From NCBI RefSeq assembly GCF_006442815.1, contig NZ_VFVL01000011.1, positions 62,001 through 126,000 on the forward strand: DNA of 64,000 nucleotides, in the 5' to 3' direction. Positions 20,247 through 28,967 of the stretch are shown one piece after another (within the stretch, counting starts at the first letter, position 1; every line of letters begins with the position of its first letter). The notes beneath the pieces are model-generated. The model was not told the DNA's origin. It ran no database searches and saw only the letters and a list, made by a program, of their open reading frames with translations. The position numbers and the translations under genes were made by a program. The DNA comes from Mesorhizobium sp. B2-4-3. Lineage in GTDB: Bacteria > Pseudomonadota > Alphaproteobacteria > Rhizobiales > Rhizobiaceae.

Positions 20247-21034
20247 TGGCGACGACACGCATCCTCGAATGGCTCGGGCGCTTCTACATCGTGCTTCTGC
20301 TCGGCTTCCTTTATCTGCCGATCGTCATCATGGCGGCGATGTCCTTCAACGCCTCGCCCTTCTACCAGCTGCCGTTCGAGTGGACGACGGACTGGTACGC
20401 CTCGCTCTGGCAGAACGACCAGCTGATCGCGGCGACCTGGAACAGCATCGAGATCGCCGTCATCACCACGATCATCTCGACGGTGCTGGGCGCGATGGCC
20501 TCGCTCGCGCTCTACCGCTACGAGTTCCGCGGCAAGAAGCTCCTGCAGGCGCTGCTCTTCCCGCCGATCGCCATTCCGTGGCTGATCACCGGCACGGCGA
20601 TGCTGATCTTCTTCTTCGGCGTCGGCATCGGTCGCGGGCTCATTGCCATCCTGCTTGGCCATGTCGCGCTGGCGCTGCCTTACGTCATCGTCGTCGTCTC
20701 CGCGCGGCTGCAGACCTTCGCGCCTGAGCTGGAAGAGGCGGCGCGCTCGCTGGGCGCCAACCAGTGGCAGGTGACCATGCGCGTGACCTTGCCGTGGATC
20801 ATGCCCGGCGTGATCGCCGGCGGGCTGTTCGCCTTCGCCGTGTCGTTCGACCAATTCGTGGTCTCGTATTTCCTGGCGACGCCCGGCCAGACGACATTGC
20901 CGGTCGAGATCTACGCCGCGATCCGCAAGGGCTTCACGCCCGAGATCAACGCGGTCTCGACCATCATCATTGTCGTGTCGATGGCGCTGATGCTGCTCAC
21001 GGCGCGCTTCTTCAAATTCGGCGGAGAGAAATAA
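20246..21034 (+). CDS. PotC/PotI-like ABC transporter permease
   Basis: Second permease, 262 residues, opening with a hydrophobic helix (FYIVLLLGFLYLPIVIMAAM) followed by SFNASPFYQLPFEW and bearing the EAA loop LEEAARSLGANQWQVTMRVT. Start ATG at 20246 in a TGATG junction with the upstream stop. Its stop overlaps the ATPase start at 21034. Confidence 0.92.
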   Translation: MATTRILEWLGRFYIVLLLGFLYLPIVIMAAMSFNASPFYQLPFEWTTDWYASLWQNDQLIAATWNSIEIAVITTIISTVLGAMASLALYRYEFRGKKLLQALLFPPIAIPWLITGTAMLIFFFGVGIGRGLIAILLGHVALALPYVIVVVSARLQTFAPELEEAARSLGANQWQVTMRVTLPWIMPGVIAGGLFAFAVSFDQFVVSYFLATPGQTTLPVEIYAAIRKGFTPEINAVSTIIIVVSMALMLLTARFFKFGGEK

Positions 21035-22095
21035 TGGCCGGCGTCCAGGTCGCGAACGTCTCCCGCAGTTTCGGCGCGCACAAGGCGCTGGACGATGTCT
21101 CCATCGATTTCGCCGATGGCGGCTTCTACGCGCTGCTCGGGCCGTCCGGCAGCGGCAAAACTACGCTGCTGAGACAAATCGCCGGCTTCGATTTCCCCGA
21201 TGCCGGGCGCATCGCCATCGGCGGCGAAAGCGTCGAGCGGGTGCCGGTCGAGAAGCGGCGCATCGGCATGGTGTTCCAGAACTATGCGCTGTTTCCGAAT
21301 ATGAGCGTCGCCGACAATGTCGCGTTCGGCCTTTCCGTGCGCGGCGAGGCGAAGGCGACGATCGCCGCGGAAGTGCAGCGCGCGCTCGACCTCGTGCAGC
21401 TCGGCAAGCTCGGCGGTCGCCGGCCGCACCAACTTTCCGGCGGCCAGCGCCAACGCGTGGCGCTGGCGCGCGCCATCGTCACCAAGCCGCGCGTGCTTTT
21501 GCTCGACGAGCCGCTCGGCGCGCTCGACAAGGCGCTGCGCGTCGACATGCAGATCGAGCTGAAGCGCATCCAGCGCGAGATCGGCATCACCACCATCTTC
21601 GTCACGCACGATCAGGAAGAGGCGCTGACGATGAGCGACCGCATCGGCATATTGCGCGACGGCCGGCTGGTGCAGGAAGGGCCGCCGGAGGAGATCTACG
21701 ACAGGCCGCAAAGCGAGTTCGCCGCGACCTTCCTCGGCGACGCCAATATCTTTCGCGGCGATGCGACCGGCTCCGGGATCAAGCTGCCGGACGGCACGAC
21801 GATCGCGGCATCGACAGGCGCATCGGTGCCGGCCGGGGCCAAGGCGAGCTGCGCGGTCCGGCCCGAGCGCATCCGGATTTCCACCGGTGCGGCGAAGCCC
21901 GACCCCGCCAATGCCAACACGCTCAAGGGTCAGGTCTCGAAACGCATCTTCGCAGGCAACAACAGCACCTATTTCGTCGACCGTGACGGCCAGACGCTGA
22001 AGGTGATCGTCCAGAATACTGGCGCTGAGCGGCTTGCCGAGGGCCAGGACGTAGTTCTCAGCTGGTCGCCGGACAGCACGGTGCTGATTGCCTAG
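21034..22095 (+). CDS. PotA/PotG-like ABC transporter ATPase
   Basis: Energises the importer. Walker A GPSGSGKTT, signature LSGGQRQRVALARA, Walker B VLLLDEPLGALD and H-loop VTHDQEEAL are all canonical. A C-terminal regulatory TOBE domain (about residues 270-353, with CAVRPERIRI) follows. 353 residues. Last gene of the operon that begins with the GntR regulator at 15512; the convergent DMT gene ends two bases beyond its stop, with no obvious terminator between. Confidence 0.93.
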   Translation: MAGVQVANVSRSFGAHKALDDVSIDFADGGFYALLGPSGSGKTTLLRQIAGFDFPDAGRIAIGGESVERVPVEKRRIGMVFQNYALFPNMSVADNVAFGLSVRGEAKATIAAEVQRALDLVQLGKLGGRRPHQLSGGQRQRVALARAIVTKPRVLLLDEPLGALDKALRVDMQIELKRIQREIGITTIFVTHDQEEALTMSDRIGILRDGRLVQEGPPEEIYDRPQSEFAATFLGDANIFRGDATGSGIKLPDGTTIAASTGASVPAGAKASCAVRPERIRISTGAAKPDPANANTLKGQVSKRIFAGNNSTYFVDRDGQTLKVIVQNTGAERLAEGQDVVLSWSPDSTVLIA

Positions 22096-22097
22096 GA

Positions 22098-23060
22098 TCA
22101 CGGTTGCTCGTTGACCGGGCCTGATATTCCCGATCGGGCGGTCGCGCTTGCCGTGCCGTTCGCTGAGGGCTTGATGCAAAGCACCGATACGCCGGCAAGG
22201 GCAATCAATACCATTCCGGCGACGGTCGTCCGGCTGGGGACCTCGTTGAAGAACACATAGCCCCAGAATGCAGCGAAGATCAGATAGGCGTAGTCGAATG
22301 TGGCAATGATCTGGGGTTTGGGCGATTGGTAGGCACGAGCCAAACCTATGCTCACAGCAATAATCAGGGTCGCGAGGATGACGATGATCCGCCACTCCTG
22401 CGACCCCATGGCGGCCCAGTTTCCGAACAAAAATGGATAGGCTGGCCAAGGGCCGGCGAGCCCGATGACGAGGCTCGCGATACACCCGGCGATAAGCAGC
22501 GTTGCGTTCAGCCACAACGCCATAGTCATTGGCGGTTCCCCAGCACATTTGGCGCGTGTGAGAACCGCCGCGATTGCATAGAGGAGTGCGGCGGCGACCG
22601 GTATCAGCGGCAGTGGCGAGAAACCGCCCGCCGTCGGGCGTACAATCAAAAGCACGCCGGCGAACCCCATTGCGATGCCCACCCAATAAAGCAGTGCGAT
22701 GCGCTCACCAAGGACGAGCGATGACAGCAGCACGATGAACAAGGGCGCCGTGTAAAGAGACGCAGCGATAACAGAGAGGTCGAGGATCGGGATCGCTGCG
22801 TAGATCGCCAGATACATCAGCAGCAACGCTCCGCTGCGGAGCGCTACCCAACCGGGAGCCGACGGCCAGACCGCACCGCGTGTGAGCAGGAGCAGGACTG
22901 GAAACGCGATCGAGGAGCGAAGCACGTAAACCTGCCAGAGTGTCAGACTGGCGCTGGAGAATTTTACGAAGGCGTCGGTCAGAGCCATAGCAAACACGGT
23001 CATGAGAATGACGATCACACCGGTGACTGGCAGAGATCGTTCTGTCGGTTGGGCAGCCAT
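22098..23060 (-). CDS. DMT-superfamily (EamA) transporter
   Basis: Inner-membrane carrier of 320 residues with about ten hydrophobic segments in two EamA repeats; the first opens with VIVILMTVFAMALTDAFVKF and the second near PLIPVAAALLYAIAAVLTRA. DMT proteins commonly export amino acids or other metabolites. It diverges from the LysR regulator, and the shared gap has a palindrome, so the pair is probably a regulator-exporter unit. The substrate is unknown. Base composition looks slightly less GC-rich than its neighbours. Confidence 0.88.
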   Translation of the reverse strand: MAAQPTERSLPVTGVIVILMTVFAMALTDAFVKFSSASLTLWQVYVLRSSIAFPVLLLLTRGAVWPSAPGWVALRSGALLLMYLAIYAAIPILDLSVIAASLYTAPLFIVLLSSLVLGERIALLYWVGIAMGFAGVLLIVRPTAGGFSPLPLIPVAAALLYAIAAVLTRAKCAGEPPMTMALWLNATLLIAGCIASLVIGLAGPWPAYPFLFGNWAAMGSQEWRIIVILATLIIAVSIGLARAYQSPKPQIIATFDYAYLIFAAFWGYVFFNEVPSRTTVAGMVLIALAGVSVLCIKPSANGTASATARSGISGPVNEQP

Positions 23061-23123
23061 CTGTTGTCTCCGGTCATGATTTTCCAGTCTTGCAGCTGTT
23101 GATCGGTGCGAATAGGCAGCATA

Positions 23124-23148
23124 ATATGATCAGTATGATTGGTCATAT
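23124..23148. promoter_or_regulatory. LysR-type operator between DMT transporter and LysR genes
   Basis: ATATGA (23124-23129) and TCATAT (23143-23148) form a perfect inverted repeat separated by 13 bases, in the 94-base divergent promoter. The T-N11-A geometry usual for LysR regulators can be drawn within it. It ends 6 bases before the LysR start codon, consistent with autoregulation. Confidence 0.5.
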
Positions 23149-23154
23149 CAATCA

Positions 23155-24048
23155 ATGCCGCGAGTAGAGCTGTCAGGATTGCAGACTTTCTTGGCGATCG
23201 CCGAGCATGGGTCGCTGCGTTCGGCAGCGCGCGTGCTCGGCGTAAATCCACCGGCGGTCTCCCTGCAGCTAAAAGCCTTTGAAGACCGGCTCGGCACTGC
23301 GCTGTTCACCCGCAGCACGCGATCCGTCATGATGACCGACGCTGGGCGGGCGCTCTTCCTGAGCACGCGTCATCTGATAGGAGCAATCGAAGAAGCTCTG
23401 GATACCGCGCGCGAGACCGGCAAGGCGCGATCAGGTCAACTGCGCGTCACTCTCCCTTACCGGGCATGGCAGTTGATCATCGCTCCCCGTTTGGCGGCGT
23501 TTGAAGCTGCCTATCCGCGGGTTGAACTGGACCTCTCGATAGATGAAGGCCTTACCGACATTGTTTCGCAAGGGTTCCATGCTGGAATTCGGCTCGGCGA
23601 CCACCTGCAGGACGATATGATCGCACGTCGCCTGACATCGCCGCTGAGCGGCGCCTACATTGCCGCTCCCGACTATCTGGATCGCCACGGGCATCCCATG
23701 CATCCGCGCGATCTGCTGTCGCACAGCTGCATCCGACACCGACAGATAACCTCAGGGCGGATCGCCGAGTGGCGTTTCCGAGTCGATGACAGTGAGATTT
23801 CCGTGGATGTCTCGGGGAGACTTGTCCTGAACGATCTGCGCACCGTCGTCGAGGCGGCAAGGCAAGGCCTGGGCATCGGCTGGTCGCTGCGTGCCGGTGT
23901 TGCCGAGGATCTGCGACGAGGGGATCTTGTGGAAATCTTGCCGCAATACAGCCTGCAGCGTCCGGGCTTCTTTGTGTTTTTTCCGAAAACGCTGGGCCGG
24001 CTCGGTCTGCTCAGGGCCTTTGTCGATCATTTCGGACCGGAGGCCTGA
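23155..24048 (+). CDS. LysR-family transcriptional regulator
   Basis: 297-residue regulator: an N-terminal helix-turn-helix (residues 5-65, FLAIAEHGSLRSAARVLGVNPPAVSLQLKAF, shown in part by GSLRSAARVLGV) and a C-terminal two-lobed effector domain. It resembles the subgroup with a DLRTVVEAARQGLGIGW motif. Divergence from the DMT transporter at 22098-23060 suggests that it controls it. The effector is unknown. Confidence 0.9.
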   Translation: MPRVELSGLQTFLAIAEHGSLRSAARVLGVNPPAVSLQLKAFEDRLGTALFTRSTRSVMMTDAGRALFLSTRHLIGAIEEALDTARETGKARSGQLRVTLPYRAWQLIIAPRLAAFEAAYPRVELDLSIDEGLTDIVSQGFHAGIRLGDHLQDDMIARRLTSPLSGAYIAAPDYLDRHGHPMHPRDLLSHSCIRHRQITSGRIAEWRFRVDDSEISVDVSGRLVLNDLRTVVEAARQGLGIGWSLRAGVAEDLRRGDLVEILPQYSLQRPGFFVFFPKTLGRLGLLRAFVDHFGPEA

Positions 24049-24077
24049 CAGGGCTTGTGGAGACGCGTTCCTATACC

Positions 24078-25115
24078 TCAAATCTCCGGGATGCTCTCGC
24101 GGAAGATAACCTGCAGCCGCGGCTGGTGGAGCTCGTAGGGCAACCCCCTGACGGAGTGGGACAGGATGTTGAGCGCCTCCCTGGCCTCGACGCGCGGGTT
24201 CTGGTCGATCACCGCGTCGAGCGTGCCGTCGAGCAGGAGTTCCTTGGTGCCGTCCGTCACCTCATGGCCGAGGAAGATGATCTCCTTCGCGCGTCCGCGT
24301 TCCTTCAGCGCGCGGGCGATGCCGGTGTTGCCGGCGCCGACATTGTAGATCGCGGCGAGGTCGGGGTGGCGCTCGAGCAAAGCGGAAGCCTCCGAATACG
24401 CTTTTTCGCGGTCGTCGAGCATTTCACGCATCTCGACGATCTCGAGGTTGGGGGATTCTTCGGCGAGGATATGGCGGAAACCCATCTCGCGTTCCTCATG
24501 GCCGCGATAGGCGAGCGAGCCTGCGAACAGCGCCACCTTGCCCGGATGTCCGGCGCCCATGAAGCGGTTGAGCAGATAGCCGGCCAGGCGACCAGCGGCG
24601 CGGTTGTCGATGCCGATATAGGCGACCCTCGGCACGTGCAGGATGTCGGAGGCGATGGTGACGACCTTGATGTCGCTGGCCGACAGCGAGCGGATCGCCT
24701 CTCGCACCGTCGGATGGTCGAGCGCGATCACGCCGACGCCTTGCGTCTGGCCATGCAGGTCCTGCAGCAGGCGGGCGAGCCGGTCGGGGTTGAAGCCTTC
24801 GATGGTCGTCACGCGGACGTCGAGATCGGGCCGCGTCAATGCCTGCGCCTCGATGTGCCGGTGCAAGAGCTTGATGAAGGAATTGGTACCGGCGGGCAGC
24901 GCGAAGTCGAGCCTGACCGTCTGTCCAGGCATGGCTCTTTGGGGCGCGCCGTTCGGCGTTTCGGCGATGTAGCCAAGGCGCTGCGCCATCTCGATGACGA
25001 TCTCGCGCGTGCGGGCGCGCACGCCCGGCCGGTTGTTGAGCACACGATCGACCGTGGCCGGAGAAACACCGGCTTCCCGGGCTATGTCTGTCAGGGTTGA
25101 CCGCACGTCGAGCAC
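24078..25115 (-). CDS. LacI-family regulator of the 14-gene catabolic run
   Basis: LacI-type regulator with helix-turn-helix TLTDIAREAGVSPATVDRVL at the very N-terminus and a sugar-binding-protein-like sensor domain. The start was placed at the GTG at 25115, which follows GATGAG and gives 345 residues; a second GTG at 25106 is also possible. Reading further upstream gives a long extension without family features. It diverges from the transporter run that begins at 25459 and is the obvious candidate regulator. The VDRVL recognition helix resembles that of LacI proteins acting on inositol-like and other polyol operons, but this is only suggestive. Confidence 0.87.
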   Translation of the reverse strand: MLDVRSTLTDIAREAGVSPATVDRVLNNRPGVRARTREIVIEMAQRLGYIAETPNGAPQRAMPGQTVRLDFALPAGTNSFIKLLHRHIEAQALTRPDLDVRVTTIEGFNPDRLARLLQDLHGQTQGVGVIALDHPTVREAIRSLSASDIKVVTIASDILHVPRVAYIGIDNRAAGRLAGYLLNRFMGAGHPGKVALFAGSLAYRGHEEREMGFRHILAEESPNLEIVEMREMLDDREKAYSEASALLERHPDLAAIYNVGAGNTGIARALKERGRAKEIIFLGHEVTDGTKELLLDGTLDAVIDQNPRVEAREALNILSHSVRGLPYELHQPRLQVIFRESIPEI

Positions 25116-25458
25116 CTCATCGCAAGCATCAAAATCACGCAGCTTCCACTCAGTTCCGGAAAACGCCTCGGCAGCGACCGCGATTCTGATGTGAAATGAT
25201 GTAACCGCCCTTGGCTTGCGCGCAAGTCGGCGCGCTACATAAGGCGGCGAAGGTCCGGCCAAGCCGGTCGGATCGAGGCGAAAGCCCCTCAAATCCAAGC
25301 AATGGGTGCGATGTTATGGGTTCGGCGGACTGCATTTTCTCCCTCATTTGCGATCTTATGACGGGTTTTGAGTATTTATGATGTTGACAGGCTTCACGCG
25401 CTGTCGTCAATATCCCTCACGTGGGCCATGGAGGAACAGGCCCCGAGGGAGGAATTCG
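25116..25458. other. 343-base divergent intergenic region
   Basis: Non-coding gap between the LacI regulator and the binding-protein gene. It holds a promoter-like element at 25384-25413 and a strong GAGGGAGGA ribosome site just before 25459. I found no clean LacI palindrome in it, although several AT-richer patches (about 25320-25380) could hold one. Open frames here are short and lack ribosome sites. Confidence 0.6.
25384..25413 (+). promoter_or_regulatory. Putative sigma-70 promoter of the 14-gene run
   Basis: TTGACA at 25384-25389 is a perfect -35 hexamer; CAATAT at 25408-25413 is a weak -10 at 18-base spacing. It lies about 45 bases upstream of the ATG at 25459. Confidence 0.4.
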
Positions 25459-27072
25459 ATGTCTCATTTGATCCGCATGTCGCGGCGCCGCCTGCTGGCG
25501 TCCGGAGGAAAGGCGGCTGTGTTCGTCGCCGCGACTGGTATTGCACCGCAGTTCATTCGTCCCGGCCGCGCCTTCGCGGCGGATGCGCTGGCGCCCGGCA
25601 TGATCGGCGGGCCGACCGGCTTCGACGGCGCCGAACGCTATCAGTACGGACCCGACACGCCGGAAGGGCGTGCGGTCGAGGCGGCCAAGGCCCTGAAGGC
25701 GGCTGGCAAGGCTCCGGCGAAGATCGTGCTCGGCCTTTCCGACGGCTCGATCGGCCAGCTGACCAAGCCTTTCCCGGCCGGCGCGCCGTCGATCAAGGAC
25801 CTGTGGGAGAAGGAAACCGGCATCCAGATCGAGATCGTCGGCCTGCCGAACGGCCAGGAATTCACCAAGACGATGCAGGACATCTCCACCAAGGGTGGGG
25901 CCTACGACATCTATTCGACCGAATGGAACCGCCTCGGCGATCTCGCCGAAACCGGCGGCATCGCCAAGCTCGACGACTTCGTCGCCAAGCACAAGCCGGA
26001 ATGGGACGACCCGAAGCAGGGCTACGTCAACGGCGCCAAGGGCGTGTCGCTGCTCAACCAGTATCGTGGCTCGACCTACGGCGTGTCGCTCGACGGCGAC
26101 TTCCAGACCTGGGTCTACCGCACCGACCTGTTCGGCGACGCTGCCGAGCAGAAGGCGTTCAAGGACAAATACGGCTACGACCTTGCGCCGCCCAAGACCT
26201 GGAAGCAGCACAGCGATATCGCGGCCTTCTTCCAGCGGCCGGACAAGGGCTTGTTCGGCTCCACCGATCTGCGCAACCAGGGTTGGGGCTACACCAACTG
26301 GTACCAGCGCTATGTCTCGATGGCCTCGCCCAACCAGTTCCTGTTCGGCGACGACGGCAAGCCGCTGATCAATTCCGAGCAAGGCATCGCCGCCACCAAG
26401 GAATATGTCGAGTCGCTGGCGCACCATTCGCCCGACGCGATCTCGTGGGGCTGGCCGGAGCAGTACGGCAACTTCGCCAAGGGCGGCGCGGCGATGACCT
26501 GCGCCTTCTCCAACTTGCCGAAATTCCTCGACAATGCCGGCAACAAGGATTCCGCTGTCACCGGCAAGATCGGCTCGATGCTGCCGCCGGGACGCGAGAT
26601 CGACGGCAAGCTGATCAGCCGCTCGGTGCTCTGGTTCTCGCTGACCGGCATGGTCTCGTCGCAGTCGAAGAATCCGGAAGCTGCCTATCTCTTGCTGCAG
26701 TGGCTGGGCTCGGCCCGCATCTATGCCTGGATGAGCGCCAATCCCGGCGGTTATCTCGATCCGTTCCGGCTCTCGGACTTTTCCGATCCGCTGGTCCGCC
26801 AGACCTATCACGCCTACCACATGGACGTGGTGCGCGAGACTGTGGCGCGCACGGTGCCGACCATCAACTATCCGGGCGCGACGGCCTTCCACAACGCGCT
26901 CGACGAGAATCTTGTGGCCTCGCTGACCAAGGCCAAGACGCCGGAGCAGGCGATGGCCGACACCGAGCGGGAGTGGAAGAAGATCGCGCGGCGCATCGGC
27001 GAGGATAAGCTTCTCGAAGCCATCAAGACCAACAAGGAGGCATGGCCCACCGTTCTCGATCCGATCAGCTGA
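25459..27072 (+). CDS. Carbohydrate ABC transporter substrate-binding protein, Tat-exported
   Basis: Large (537 residue) periplasmic receptor of the family 1 solute-binding fold. The N-terminus MSRRRLLASGG is a twin-arginine signal with cleavage near residue 40 (AFA), so the protein is probably exported folded. IVLGLSDGSIGQLTKPFPAG and GQEFTKTMQDISTKGGAYDI lie early in the mature part. It heads a CUT1-like importer with two permeases and two ATPases. The ATG at 25459 with GAGGGAGGA was chosen over a start 81 bases upstream that lacks a ribosome site. Closest in size to receptors for large or polar carbohydrates; the ligand is unknown. Confidence 0.9.
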   Translation: MSHLIRMSRRRLLASGGKAAVFVAATGIAPQFIRPGRAFAADALAPGMIGGPTGFDGAERYQYGPDTPEGRAVEAAKALKAAGKAPAKIVLGLSDGSIGQLTKPFPAGAPSIKDLWEKETGIQIEIVGLPNGQEFTKTMQDISTKGGAYDIYSTEWNRLGDLAETGGIAKLDDFVAKHKPEWDDPKQGYVNGAKGVSLLNQYRGSTYGVSLDGDFQTWVYRTDLFGDAAEQKAFKDKYGYDLAPPKTWKQHSDIAAFFQRPDKGLFGSTDLRNQGWGYTNWYQRYVSMASPNQFLFGDDGKPLINSEQGIAATKEYVESLAHHSPDAISWGWPEQYGNFAKGGAAMTCAFSNLPKFLDNAGNKDSAVTGKIGSMLPPGREIDGKLISRSVLWFSLTGMVSSQSKNPEAAYLLLQWLGSARIYAWMSANPGGYLDPFRLSDFSDPLVRQTYHAYHMDVVRETVARTVPTINYPGATAFHNALDENLVASLTKAKTPEQAMADTEREWKKIARRIGEDKLLEAIKTNKEAWPTVLDPIS

Positions 27073-27122
27073 TCCGTCTCCCTGGATCAGAAAAGGAGGG
27101 GAGGGGCGACTGCTCCTCCCCT
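27069..27122 (+). other. Two hairpins after the binding-protein gene
   Basis: CTGATCC (27069-27075) pairs with GGATCAG (27084-27090), overlapping the stop codon and followed by AAAA; AGGGGAGG (27097-27104) pairs with CCTCCCCT (27115-27122). No T-run follows, so complete termination is unlikely. They may stabilise the binding-protein message or reduce read-through into the permease genes. Confidence 0.6.
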
Positions 27123-27153
27123 TCGCCAGCAACGCCACCAGCAAAGCAGCCAG

Positions 27154-28014
27154 ATGAAGCGTTCCGTTCCTTTCGAGATATTCCGCTATGCTGCCATCCT
27201 CGCGGCGATGGCGGTGACGCTGGTGCCGATCCTGTGGATGGTGTCGATGGCCTTCAAGCCGATCGGCGAATGGTCCGCGACGGGCGCCGACCTGACCTGG
27301 TGGCCAAAGCAGCCGACGCTCACCAATTTCCGCTTCGTGTTCGGTGAATCCGACAACGATCTGATCGTCGCGCTCGACCACACGGCGCTGAAGCCGATCC
27401 TGTCGTCGCTGCTTTCGGCGGTGTTCGGGACCGCGATCGCCATGTCGGCGGGCACCGCCGCGGCCTACGGCCTGTCGCGCTTCGGTTCCGGCCAGAACCT
27501 GCCGCTGGCGCTGATCCAGCTCAGGCTATTTCCGCCGATGGCCGTCATGATCCCGGTGATGATCATGTGGGCGTTCCTCAACCTCAACGACACATGGTGG
27601 GGGCTAGCCCTGATCTACGGCATCGTCACGCTGCCCTTCGCCTTCTGGCTGATGAAGACCTTCTTCGACGACATGCTGCGCGAGATCGAGGAGGCAGCGC
27701 TCGTCGAGGGCTGCTCGCGGCTGCGCGTCTTCACCCGCATCACGCTGCCGATGATGCGCGCGCCGCTGGCGAGCGCCGCGCTCTTCGTCTTCATCCTCAA
27801 CTGGTCGGATTATCTCATCGCGCTGCTGCTCACCACGCGTGAATGGGTGACGGTTCCCGTCTACATGGCGTCGCTGTCGTCCTCGATGACTGGACAGCTC
27901 TACGGCGCCAAGGCCGCTCTCGGCCTGATCGCGGCGGTGCCGCCGGTGATCATGGGCATCGCCATCCAGCGCCACCTGGTGCGCGGGCTGACCTTCGGAG
28001 CGCTCAAGCAATGA
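27154..28014 (+). CDS. Carbohydrate ABC transporter permease, MalG-like
   Basis: Inner-membrane subunit of 286 residues with about six transmembrane helices and the EAA loop [20 protein letters not shown]. It precedes its MalF-like partner, the reverse of the common order, and overlaps it by four bases. Confidence 0.92.
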   Translation: MKRSVPFEIFRYAAILAAMAVTLVPILWMVSMAFKPIGEWSATGADLTWWPKQPTLTNFRFVFGESDNDLIVALDHTALKPILSSLLSAVFGTAIAMSAGTAAAYGLSRFGSGQNLPLALIQLRLFPPMAVMIPVMIMWAFLNLNDTWWGLALIYGIVTLPFAFWLMKTFFDDMLREIEEAALVEGCSRLRVFTRITLPMMRAPLASAALFVFILNWSDYLIALLLTTREWVTVPVYMASLSSSMTGQLYGAKAALGLIAAVPPVIMGIAIQRHLVRGLTFGALKQ

Positions 28015-28967
28015 GCGCGGTGACGGCGACGATTTTGGAGAACGAGATGGGCGCGCGGACAAAGCCCGCCACGCCTGACGAGGGCTCGCGGCTGGGCTTC
28101 CGCCTGACCCTGCCGGCGCAGATCCTGGTGCTGTTCATCTCGGCCTTTCCGCTTTTGATGCAGCTTTACATCAGCGTCACCGACTGGTCGCCGCTGTCGG
28201 GCGCCGGCTGGTGGAACGCCTGGGAGATGTGGAACAGTTTCGCCAACTACACCGACCTTGCGGCCGACACCCGCTTCTGGAGCGCGCTGCAGCGCACGGC
28301 GATCGTCATGCTGGTCTGCGTGCCGGCGGAGTTCCTGCTGGGCCTGGCTCTGGCGACGCTGTTCGCCGACGAGTTTCCTGGCAAGCGCATCTTCTATTCG
28401 ATCCTGCTGATGCCGATGATGGTCGTGCCCGCGGTCGCCGGCTACATGTTTTTCATGCTGTTCCAGTCAGGCGGCCCGGTGAACGACATCCTGTCGAGGA
28501 TCGTCGGCACGCCGGTGACGATCGCCTGGCTCTCCGATCCGAACTTGGCGCTGATCGCGGTCATGATCGCCGACATCTGGCAGTGGACGCCGCTGATGTT
28601 CCTGATCCTGCTCGCCGGCCTGGTCGGCGTGCCGGAGGATCAGATGAAGGCGGCGACGCTGCTCGGCGCCAATGCCTGGCAGCGCTTCACCACCATCGTG
28701 CTGCCGAAGATGAAGACGATCATCATCATCGCTCTGGCGATAAGGGTGATCGAGAACTTCAAGATCTTCGACACGCTCTACATCATGACCGGCGGCGGCC
28801 CCGGCGTGGCCACCGAGACGATCTCCGTCTACATCTACAAGGTCACCACGCAGGATCTGATCTGGGGCTATGTGGCGGCGATCGCTTTAGCCATCCTGAT
28901 CGTGCTTTCGATCGTCGCGGTCTACGCCATGAAGCGCATGGCGAAGGCGCGGGAGGTGCCGGCATGA
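28011..28967 (+). CDS. Carbohydrate ABC transporter permease, MalF-like
   Basis: Second permease, 318 residues, with a cytoplasmic N-terminal tail of about 40 residues, then six helices, the periplasmic loop [20 protein letters not shown] and the EAA region [23 protein letters not shown] at 28011 overlaps the upstream stop; its own stop overlaps the first ATPase start. Confidence 0.92.
   Translation: MSAVTATILENEMGARTKPATPDEGSRLGFRLTLPAQILVLFISAFPLLMQLYISVTDWSPLSGAGWWNAWEMWNSFANYTDLAADTRFWSALQRTAIVMLVCVPAEFLLGLALATLFADEFPGKRIFYSILLMPMMVVPAVAGYMFFMLFQSGGPVNDILSRIVGTPVTIAWLSDPNLALIAVMIADIWQWTPLMFLILLAGLVGVPEDQMKAATLLGANAWQRFTTIVLPKMKTIIIIALAIRVIENFKIFDTLYIMTGGGPGVATETISVYIYKVTTQDLIWGYVAAIALAILIVLSIVAVYAMKRMAKAREVPA

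Noticed and set aside
20911..22686. 591-codon open frame on the minus strand
   Set aside because: It lies antisense to the permease and ATPase genes and overlaps the DMT gene in another frame; composition is Arg/Ala/Gly-rich without domains.
25417..27381. 654-codon open frame on the minus strand
   Set aside because: It is antisense to the Tat-exported binding-protein gene, has no recognisable domain, and arises from GC-rich codon bias.
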